A stretch of DNA of 64,000 nucleotides from positions 3,038,001-3,102,000 of the forward strand of contig NZ_CP015750.1 in the NCBI RefSeq assembly GCF_001742185.1, written 5' to 3'. Both the position numbers and the translations under genes were made by a program. The stretch comes from Pectobacterium wasabiae CFBP 3304 (GTDB taxonomy: Bacteria; Pseudomonadota; Gammaproteobacteria; Enterobacterales; Enterobacteriaceae). Numbering within the stretch: position 1 is the stretch's first letter; every line of letters begins with the position of its first letter. The notes under the pieces were generated by a model. The model searched no databases, was not told the origin of the DNA, and was given only the letters and a program-made list of their open reading frames with translations. This document shows positions 1 through 6,799 of this stretch, piece after piece.

Positions 1-975
1 GGCGTGTGTATCGTTAACCAGCGCGGGATATTGCCGTTCATAGTGAACGTCGGCCGTGGCACCAAAGCCTTGTGCGGTGTGATGTGCCAGTTCTCGCAGA
101 CGCGTTTCCAGCAGGTGGCGAACGCTCGGCGAGTAGCTCCGCCCGGTTCCTTTAAGGATGACGCTATCGGGGATAACGTTCGGGGCATGGATATCGCCAC
201 CCTGAATATGACCAATGCTGAGCACCGCCGCGTCCATTGCAGGAACATTGCGGCTGACGATCGTTTGCAGGCCCAGCATAAATTGCGCTGCGGGCAGCGT
301 TGGATCGATAGAAAGGTGGACGCCAGAACCGCCGTGTCCACCCGTACCGTGAAACGTGACCTGCCAGGTGTCGCTGGCCGCCAGCATCGGGCCGCTGCGA
401 ATAGCGAACTTACCGACCTCGATACCGGGCTTGTTGTGAAGACCAAACAGTCGATTGCAGGGGAACGTGGTCAGCAGGCCGTCATTGAGCATGGCAAGTC
501 CGCCGCCCAATCCTTCTTCTGCCGGTTGGAAAATAAAGTGCACGGTGCCAGCGAAATTGGGATGCAGAGATAAATAGCGTGCGGCACCCAATAGCATAGT
601 GGTGTGCCCATCATGTCCACAGGCGTGCATTTTCCCAGCGTGTACCGAGGCATAAGACAGATCGGTTTTTTCACTGATATACAGTGCATCCATATCGGCT
701 CGCAGGCCGATGCTATCTTCACCGGGATAGCGGCCACGTAGGGTCGCGACCACGCCCGTTCCACCGATGCCGGTGGTGACAGCAAGCCCCCATGCCGTCA
801 GCTTTTCCGCCACTAGCTGTGCGGTAGAAAATTCTTCAAAGCCGATTTCTGGGTGCTGATGAATATGGTGACGAATCGCAACCAGCTCAGGTAAAAAATC
901 CTGAATGGCCGACTCCATCACCGTTTGGTCAATAACGGCTGATGTGTTCACTTTGTGTTCACCGTTCTTATCCAT
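1..975 (-). CDS. M20 family amidohydrolase (aminoacylase/hippurate hydrolase type), C-terminus outside window
   Basis: The reading frame opens at an ATG that overlaps the stop of the upstream ATPase gene by 8 bases and runs open to the window edge, so about 325 residues are visible and the C-terminus is missing. Motifs of the M20D amidohydrolase family are clear: RHHIHQHPEIGFEE near residue 30, GLRADMDAL, the metal-binding MHACGHDGHT, FQPAEEG, and FGLHN. These enzymes use a two-metal centre to cleave N-acyl amino acids, hippurate or amidated side chains in the cytoplasm. Its place as last gene of a peptide-type ABC importer operon suggests it hydrolyses the imported compound. The true substrate cannot be read from sequence. 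Confidence 0.88.
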   Translation of the reverse strand, partial: MDKNGEHKVNTSAVIDQTVMESAIQDFLPELVAIRHHIHQHPEIGFEEFSTAQLVAEKLTAWGLAVTTGIGGTGVVATLRGRYPGEDSIGLRADMDALYISEKTDLSYASVHAGKMHACGHDGHTTMLLGAARYLSLHPNFAGTVHFIFQPAEEGLGGGLAMLNDGLLTTFPCNRLFGLHNKPGIEVGKFAIRSGPMLAASDTWQVTFHGTGGHGGSGVHLSIDPTLPAAQFMLGLQTIVSRNVPAMDAAVLSIGHIQGGDIHAPNVIPDSVILKGTGRSYSPSVRHLLETRLRELAHHTAQGFGATADVHYERQYPALVNDTHA

Positions 976-2713
976 GTGCCTGCCTGTTCATCTGCTGTGG
1001 AGACACAGGCGCTTCTCGCTGCCCGCCGCTGGGGACGGCATCGATCAGTTTGCGGGTATACGGATGCTGCGGCTGATGCCAGATGCTGTGGTGATCGCCG
1101 CTTTCCACACAGCGTCCGTTTTGCATCACCATGACCCGGTCGGCGATATAACGCACCACCGCGAGATCGTGGGAAATAAACAGCAGCGACAGGCCCATTT
1201 CGTTCTTTAGCTCCACCAGCAGATTAAGAATTTGTGCCTGAATAGAGACATCGAGTGCGGATACGGGCTCGTCGCAAATCACCAGCGAAGGACGTACTAC
1301 CAGCGCACGAGCAATGCCGATGCGCTGGCGCTGTCCGCCGGAAAATTCATGGGGATAGCGATTCAGGCTACTTTGCGGCAGACCGACGCGCTCGATGATA
1401 TTGTTGATCGCCTGCTGTCGCTGCGAGCGATCGCCAAGGCCGTGCACAATCAGCGGCGTTTCAAGAATATGCTGAATGCTGTGGCGTGGATTCAGCGAGG
1501 CATAGGGATCCTGAAAGATCATCTGTACCCGCTGACGTAACGCTTTTAGCCGCGATTCTTTTAGCGTGGTGATGTCTTGCCCATCAAAAACGATCTGCCC
1601 GTGTGACGGCGGTAACAGACGCAGAATGGCTTTGGACAGGGTTGATTTCCCACAGCCGGATTCACCCACCAGACCGAGTGTTTCGCCGGGTAAAATCGTC
1701 AGTGACACATCGTCAACCGCCAGCACCTTGCCCTGCGTTGTTGAATAACTGGTCTGAATGTTTTTCAGTGAGAGCAACGGCTGCTGATTCGTATCGATGG
1801 CTCGATGAATCAAGCTGGGTGGTGTCAGCAGTGTAAAACCGGAATCTTCGTCCGTCGGCGCATGATGGATTTCCGCCAGCCGATGGGTACGGTAATGCCT
1901 ATCCTGATCCATATGCACCGATGTCGCCAGCAGCCCACGCGTGTAGCTGTGTTTGGGGGAAACGTTATGTTTGGGAGAAAAGCCGTGCGTGGGGGACTGA
2001 AACAGGTCAGCCGCCCGTGCTTCTTCTACCTTTTGTCCGGCATACATCACCGCCACGCGGTCGGCCCACTGTGCCACCAGCCCAAGATCGTGGGTAATCA
2101 GCAGCAGGCTCATCGAGAATTCACGTCGCAGATTATCCAGCAGCGCCAGAATTTGTGCCTGAATGGTGACGTCCAGCGCTGTGGTCGGCTCATCGGCAAT
2201 CAGCAAGCGCGGACGGCACGCCACTGCCATGGCGATCATGACGCGCTGACGCTGGCCGCCAGACAGGTTATGAGGGTAGTCATCCACTCGTCTGGCCGGT
2301 TCAGGGATCTTGACCAGATCCAGCAGTTCGATAGCGCGAGTCCGTGCCTGTGCAGGCGTTAGCGCTTCATGCAACCGCAGCGTTTCACTAATCTGCTGAC
2401 CGATGGAGAGCACCGGATTGAGTGACGTCATGGGTTCCTGAAAAATCATCGACAGCGCATTGCCACGTAGTTGGCGCATCTTGCGATCCGGCAGGGTTAG
2501 CAGGTCGTGGCCGTCAAACAGAATACGGCCGCTGATTTTTCCCGGCTCGGCGACCAGTCGCATCAGGGACAGTGCCGTCGCGGATTTACCGCAGCCAGAT
2601 TCGCCGACCAGTGCCAGCGTTTCTCCAGCGTTAATCGTCAGGTTTAGCCCTCGAACGGCCTGATGACCGGGGAAATCGACGCGTAAATCTTGAATATCAA
2701 CCAGCGGCTTCAT
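968..2713 (-). CDS. Duplicated ABC transporter ATPase for a peptide-type importer (GsiA/YejF-like)
   Basis: The 581-residue protein holds two complete ABC ATPase domains. The first has Walker A GESGCGKS near residue 37, signature LSGGQRQR, and Walker B LLIADEP; the second repeats these (GESGCGKST, FSGGQRQR, LVICDEP) in the C-terminal half. This fused form replaces the separate DppD and DppF subunits and powers import through the two permeases encoded just upstream. The linker after the first domain, where the family usually has one SPxHxYT motif, carries three copies of a six-residue unit (SPTHGF, SPKHNV, SPKHSY), encoded by an 18-bp tandem repeat. The start overlaps the stop of the upstream permease by four bases, so the genes are probably translationally coupled. 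Confidence 0.92.
   Translation of the reverse strand: MKPLVDIQDLRVDFPGHQAVRGLNLTINAGETLALVGESGCGKSATALSLMRLVAEPGKISGRILFDGHDLLTLPDRKMRQLRGNALSMIFQEPMTSLNPVLSIGQQISETLRLHEALTPAQARTRAIELLDLVKIPEPARRVDDYPHNLSGGQRQRVMIAMAVACRPRLLIADEPTTALDVTIQAQILALLDNLRREFSMSLLLITHDLGLVAQWADRVAVMYAGQKVEEARAADLFQSPTHGFSPKHNVSPKHSYTRGLLATSVHMDQDRHYRTHRLAEIHHAPTDEDSGFTLLTPPSLIHRAIDTNQQPLLSLKNIQTSYSTTQGKVLAVDDVSLTILPGETLGLVGESGCGKSTLSKAILRLLPPSHGQIVFDGQDITTLKESRLKALRQRVQMIFQDPYASLNPRHSIQHILETPLIVHGLGDRSQRQQAINNIIERVGLPQSSLNRYPHEFSGGQRQRIGIARALVVRPSLVICDEPVSALDVSIQAQILNLLVELKNEMGLSLLFISHDLAVVRYIADRVMVMQNGRCVESGDHHSIWHQPQHPYTRKLIDAVPSGGQREAPVSPQQMNRQAHG
1943..1996. repeat. 18-bp tandem repeat (three units) inside the ABC ATPase gene
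   Basis: Three consecutive 18-bp units keep the reading frame and encode SPKHSY, SPKHNV and SPTHGF (listed in plus-strand order). The units have diverged but share the core of Ser-Pro codons followed by a His codon. They fall in the linker between the two nucleotide-binding domains, so length change here should be tolerated. Confidence 0.8.
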
Positions 2714-3645
2714 GCGCTTCTCCCTCGTAAGCGTGGATTCAGGGCATCGTTCAACGCGTCGCCAACCAGATTCAGTGACAGTACGGTTAAGACCAGCGCC
2801 GTGCCGGGCAGGGCGGTAAGAAACCAGGCGGTACGCAGCGATTCGCGGCCTGCGCCGATCATGCTGCCCCAGCTCACGCGGTTCGGATCGCCAAAGCCTA
2901 AGAAGGATAAGGCAGACTCAATCAAAATGGCCGAGGCAACCATGACTGACGTGGTGACGATGATCGACGGCAGCGCGTTCGGCAGCATTTCTTGAAAGAT
3001 GATGCGCAGGCTGGAAAATCCCTGACTGCGCGCGGCTAACACAAAATCGCTTTCACGCAGCGAGCGAAACTCGGCCCGCACCAGACGTGCAATTGTCGGC
3101 CAGGAGGCAATACCGATAGCCAGAGAAATCAGCGTAACCGAAGGGGAACCGATGGCGACCAGTACCACGACCAGCAAAAAGGTCGGGAAGGTCTGGAACA
3201 GTTCGGTGATGTGAACCAGCAGGTCATCCACTCGACCACCAAAATAACCCGCCAGCGCACCGATGACGGTGCCAATTAACAGGCTGACCATCACGGCCGA
3301 GAAGCCGATTTGCAAGGAAACCTGTGAGCCGTGGACGATGCCAGCCGCGATATCCCGGCCCATCGAATCGGTTCCTAATGGGAAGTCAGGGTTTTCGCCC
3401 GGCCACAAGAAAGGCTGGGCGACCATATCCAGTGGATCGCCGGGATACAGTAGCGGCGCGAATACCGCCATCAGAAATACCGTAATCAGCAACAGTAGAC
3501 CTGCCATCCCCGCAGGATTACGGATAAATGCACGCACCTCCGGCGACAGGAGAAAAGGCGTTTTTAACGCATGAGTCGTCGCTGAGTGAACGCCATCAAC
3601 TGCGGCTTTCTTCGGCGTGAGGTTTTCAGGAGAAAGGTTATTCAT
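2710..3645 (-). CDS. Peptide-type ABC transporter permease, DppC family
   Basis: This inner-membrane permease of about 311 residues belongs to the DppC/OppC family. A cytoplasmic N-terminal arm precedes a first membrane helix (GMAGLLLLITVFLMAVFAPL), the family motif LGTDSMGRDI follows, and the EAA loop is seen as ARSQGFSSLRIIFQEMLPNALP. The chosen start is an internal ATG one base after the stop of the upstream permease gene; an earlier in-frame ATG would add 19 residues that overlap that gene and look non-native. It should form the translocation channel with the DppB-type partner. The stop codon overlaps the start of the ATPase gene. Confidence 0.9.
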   Translation of the reverse strand: MNNLSPENLTPKKAAVDGVHSATTHALKTPFLLSPEVRAFIRNPAGMAGLLLLITVFLMAVFAPLLYPGDPLDMVAQPFLWPGENPDFPLGTDSMGRDIAAGIVHGSQVSLQIGFSAVMVSLLIGTVIGALAGYFGGRVDDLLVHITELFQTFPTFLLVVVLVAIGSPSVTLISLAIGIASWPTIARLVRAEFRSLRESDFVLAARSQGFSSLRIIFQEMLPNALPSIIVTTSVMVASAILIESALSFLGFGDPNRVSWGSMIGAGRESLRTAWFLTALPGTALVLTVLSLNLVGDALNDALNPRLRGRSA

Positions 3646-3646
3646 A

Positions 3647-4636
3647 TCAGCGAGCCTTAATTCGGGGATCGAGCCAGGATTGCAGCAGGTCCACCAGCAC
3701 ATTAGCCAAAATGACTAAGAAAGCGGAAAGCAGCAGGACACCCAGCAAGACGTTGAAATCGCGCGCCATCACCGCTTCCAGCGCCAGGCGGCCCAGTCCC
3801 GGCCAGCTAAAGACCGTCTCGACCACGGCTGCTCCGCCCAGCAGATTGCCGAAATGCATACCCGCAACGGTAGTAATTGGCAGCAGCGCACAGCGCAGAA
3901 TGTGTCTGACGGTGACCCACAGCGGCGATAGTCCTTTGGCATGGGCGGTACGCACAAAATCCTGCTGGGCGATTTCCAGCATGGCCGCGCGGGTAAGGCG
4001 GGCATAAATAGCAATAAAAAAGCTGCTCAGCGCCAGTACCGGAAGAATGGCATGCTGCAACATATCCTTGAAGTACGCCCAGCCAGTCAGGTTTGCGCCA
4101 ATGGTGATGTTGCCGCCGCTTGGCAGCCAATCAAGATGAACAGAAAACAGAATCAGCGTCATCAGGCCGATCCAAAACCCCGGTGTGGAATAGAGCAGCA
4201 GCGCGATCAGAGAAAGCACGCGATCGGGCCATTTACCCGCCCATACCGCCATTATCGCTCCCAGTGTGATACCGATAACGATGGCGAATACCTGTGATAG
4301 CAGCATCAGGAACAGCGTGCCCGGCAGCCGTGACAGGATCAGGTCCATCACTGGTGCGTTGTAGCGGGGAGAGAAGCCGAGGCTGAACTGGGCCAAATTG
4401 CCCAAATAAACCGAAAGTTGTTGCAGTATGGGCTGATCGAGACCGAATTGGGCGCGCAGGTGTGCCATGGTTGCTTCGGTTGCGTTGCCTGATTCGCCGG
4501 CCAGCACATCAACGGCGTCTCCCGGCACCAACTGCAACAGGAAAAACACCAGAATGATAATGCCAATCGCCGTTGGCAGCGCATGAAGCAGGGTACGCCA
4601 CAGTACGCGCCCGATTCGTTCTACTTTATTCATCAC
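3647..4636 (-). CDS. Peptide-type ABC transporter permease, DppB family
   Basis: A 329-residue membrane protein of the DppB/OppB family. The N-terminal helix ends in FFLLQLVPGDAVD, the family's PGD element, and the EAA loop reads RTAHAKGLSPLWVTVRHILR. The usual six membrane segments can be traced. It follows the binding-protein gene by about 50 bases and is followed immediately by the DppC-type gene, giving a standard importer operon order. Either of two consecutive ATG codons could be the start. The substrate class (peptide, opine, nickel or glutathione) cannot be set from the permease. Confidence 0.9.
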   Translation of the reverse strand: MMNKVERIGRVLWRTLLHALPTAIGIIILVFFLLQLVPGDAVDVLAGESGNATEATMAHLRAQFGLDQPILQQLSVYLGNLAQFSLGFSPRYNAPVMDLILSRLPGTLFLMLLSQVFAIVIGITLGAIMAVWAGKWPDRVLSLIALLLYSTPGFWIGLMTLILFSVHLDWLPSGGNITIGANLTGWAYFKDMLQHAILPVLALSSFFIAIYARLTRAAMLEIAQQDFVRTAHAKGLSPLWVTVRHILRCALLPITTVAGMHFGNLLGGAAVVETVFSWPGLGRLALEAVMARDFNVLLGVLLLSAFLVILANVLVDLLQSWLDPRIKAR

Positions 4637-4686
4637 ATACCTTCATGAGAGTTCCCCTGCCCGCGCAGGGGAATGCTGTATTACGA

Positions 4687-6273
4687 TTACTGATCCAGCC
4701 ACACGTCGGCCAGGCTGCCGTTAACGCCCTGAATATCCGTGACGACGTTGTGCACGCGCTTGTTGTAAATGGTCTGGCGCTTAATCTGGAGCAGGTTCAA
4801 ATCAGGAATATCGGTGGCGATGATGCGTTGGAACTGTTTGTACAATTCCACGCGTTTTTCAGGATCGGTTTCCACCGCAGCCTGCTCAAGCAGACGGTCT
4901 ACTTCTGGGTTGCTGTAATGTGAACCGTTACCGAAAGGCACGCCCGGTTGATAGGTTTTTGACCAATACAGGCGCTGGACGCCCACGGCTGGATCAAACA
5001 GGTTCGAGATGGATCCGTTGTTAAAATCAAAGTCGCGGTCGGTATACACGCGCTTAACGAAAGTGGCGAAGTCCTGAGAGCGAATGGTGACGTCAATACC
5101 GACTTTAGCCAGCGCCGATTTGAGGTATTCCGCTACGCGTTTGAAGCTGTCGCCATAGGGCATGAAATCATGTACCAGCGTGAAGCGGATACCGTTTGCC
5201 TGACGTGGGAAGCCCGCTTCGTCCAGCAGTTGGTTCGCTTTGGCAATATCGAAACCATAAGGTGACGGCGTTGTATCATGGAACTGCGCCAGTTCCGGCG
5301 TAATCGGCGTTGGTGAGCTTACCGCATAGCCGTACCACACTACATTTTTCAACACATCAATGTTGATGCTGTGCGCAATGGCTTGACGAACCTTTAGGTT
5401 CTTCAGATAAGGGTTATCCAGATTGAACTCGATGCGGGTTTGCGTCGGGCTGTAACCATAGCCAGCGGTTTCAATGCCCAGCTTGGGGTTTTTCTTGATG
5501 CGTTCAATTTCACTCAGCGGAACGGGAGAGTCGCTTCCCAGATCCAATGCGCCGGTTTCAAGCGCAATGGTGCGAGTAGCGGCATCGGGGATGATCTTCA
5601 CCACCAGTTTATCGACGTAAGGCTTGGGGCTGTCCCAGTAGTTCGGGTTACGTTCATAAAGGATATGGCTGCCACGCACCCATTCCTTGAACACAAACGG
5701 GCCAGTACCAATCGGCGCAGTATTGTGAGGATTAGACAGAATGTCTGTGCCTTCGTATAAGTGCTTCGGCACGATAGGTGCTTCGTTGGCGGAGAACGCG
5801 CTCAGCAGATAAGGTGCCGGTTTTGACAGTTCCAGGATCGCGGTGTACGGATCGGGAGTCTTCACTTCGGTGACGTTGGCAAAGGTGCCCTGACCGCGCG
5901 AATTGTATTTTTTGACGGTCAGAATGGAAAACGCGACGTCCGCAGACGTGAAATCTTGCCCGTCATGCCATTTCACGCCTTTACGCAGGTGGAACGTATA
6001 TTGTTTACCGTCCGGGCTAACTGACCAACTGGTCGCAAGCTGTGGGGTTGGTTTCATATCAAAATCGTAATTCAGCAGCCCTTCAATCACCTTGGCGTTG
6101 ATCTTCATTACCGCGCCGCTGGTGCTAACCAGACTGGTTAAGACCGGTGGCTCAGGCTCGGCCAGAAAATTCAGCGTGCCGCCGCGCTTGGGCGTCAACG
6201 TTTCAGCCTGTGCGGCAAGGCCGAAGAGCGAAGATGTCAGAATTAGCGCTGACAAGAAGAAATTTTTTTTCAT
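4687..6273 (-). CDS. Periplasmic substrate-binding protein of a peptide-type ABC importer (SBP family 5)
   Basis: The protein of about 528 residues starts with a clear Sec signal peptide (MKKNFF, hydrophobic core, cleavage after AQA) and then shows SBP family 5 landmarks: RGGTLN at the mature N-terminus, LATSWSVSPDGKQYTFHLRKGVKWHDG, and RQAIAHSIN in the second half. It should capture the substrate in the periplasm and hand it to the permeases encoded downstream. I chose the second of two in-frame ATGs because the GGGAA stretch lies just before it and the signal peptide then begins normally; the first ATG adds three residues. A CA-rich stretch in the leader resembles a GcvB target (see findings). 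Confidence 0.9.
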   Translation of the reverse strand: MKKNFFLSALILTSSLFGLAAQAETLTPKRGGTLNFLAEPEPPVLTSLVSTSGAVMKINAKVIEGLLNYDFDMKPTPQLATSWSVSPDGKQYTFHLRKGVKWHDGQDFTSADVAFSILTVKKYNSRGQGTFANVTEVKTPDPYTAILELSKPAPYLLSAFSANEAPIVPKHLYEGTDILSNPHNTAPIGTGPFVFKEWVRGSHILYERNPNYWDSPKPYVDKLVVKIIPDAATRTIALETGALDLGSDSPVPLSEIERIKKNPKLGIETAGYGYSPTQTRIEFNLDNPYLKNLKVRQAIAHSINIDVLKNVVWYGYAVSSPTPITPELAQFHDTTPSPYGFDIAKANQLLDEAGFPRQANGIRFTLVHDFMPYGDSFKRVAEYLKSALAKVGIDVTIRSQDFATFVKRVYTDRDFDFNNGSISNLFDPAVGVQRLYWSKTYQPGVPFGNGSHYSNPEVDRLLEQAAVETDPEKRVELYKQFQRIIATDIPDLNLLQIKRQTIYNKRVHNVVTDIQGVNGSLADVWLDQ

Positions 6274-6548
6274 ATTTCCCATCCGTATGCAGAGGGCAGA
6301 GGTGTGCGCTCCGCCTTTATTTTTTTAATGGCGTGTTTTGAATGATGTGTTTGGGGTGACAACGCACCTTTCTCTTCAGGAGGAAGAGAAATCAGGCTGG
6401 GTTAAGTCAACATCGGGGCAGTAATGAAATAACGTCATTACCGTTGCTGTGTGGCGTAATGGGTTTCATGCTGCGTTCCTGGTTTGAATAACGAACAAAG
6501 AATAAAACTGCCTGAATGTTAAAGCGGATCACTTAAGCCTCATTTTAG

Positions 6549-6599
6549 GAGAAACACGGGGATGAGGTTCCCGCAGGGATACCTCGCTCCGTGTTTCTC
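6549..6599. repeat. Long imperfect hairpin in the importer/molybdoenzyme intergenic region
   Basis: An outer 11-bp perfect inverted repeat (GAGAAACACGG with CCGTGTTTCTC) encloses a second arm (GAGGT with ACCTC) and an inner TCCC-GCA-GGGA hairpin, so nearly the whole 51 bp can fold into one rod. It lacks a T-tract, so it is not an ordinary terminator. The nested form suggests a dispersed palindromic repeat, but only one copy occurs here. Confidence 0.6.
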
Positions 6600-6670
6600 G
6601 GTTCTTAAACGATCGACATTATCCTGAACCACCTCTTTATTTTCTGGTTAAACCCTAGCCCAACATGCGT

Positions 6671-6688
6671 TTTAAACGAACGTTTAAA
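6671..6688. promoter_or_regulatory. Perfect 8-bp inverted repeat, possible operator
   Basis: TTTAAACG and CGTTTAAA are separated by two bases, giving a perfect 18-bp dyad of the size bound by dimeric repressors. It lies in the divergent intergenic region, about 110 bp before the molybdoenzyme start. The cognate regulator is not evident. Confidence 0.4.
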
Positions 6689-6746
6689 TATGGATAACGA
6701 ATGCCGAATTATGCATAAGCTATTCACTCTTCTTGCTGTTGGGGAC

Positions 6747-6771
6747 GTGGATAATTCAGGTTATTATCCAC
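6747..6771 (+). promoter_or_regulatory. 9-bp inverted repeat just upstream of the molybdoenzyme gene
   Basis: GTGGATAAT and ATTATCCAC flank a seven-base loop, ending 28 bases before the start codon. It could be an operator or a hairpin in the 5' leader; the sequence alone does not decide. Apart from the three palindromes listed, I see no gene in the roughly 520-bp gap between the binding-protein gene and the molybdoenzyme gene. Confidence 0.4.
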
Positions 6772-6799
6772 CCTGCTAATTACTTATCCTGAGGTTGTC

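Noticed and set aside
4..573. 189-codon plus-strand frame at the window start
   Set aside because: It lies opposite the amidohydrolase, whose motifs are unambiguous on the minus strand.
1943..1996. The repeat in the ABC ATPase gene as a CRISPR-like or mobile repeat
   Set aside because: Three direct 18-bp units without spacers, in frame in a coding sequence; this is a simple tandem duplication. No CRISPR array occurs in the window.
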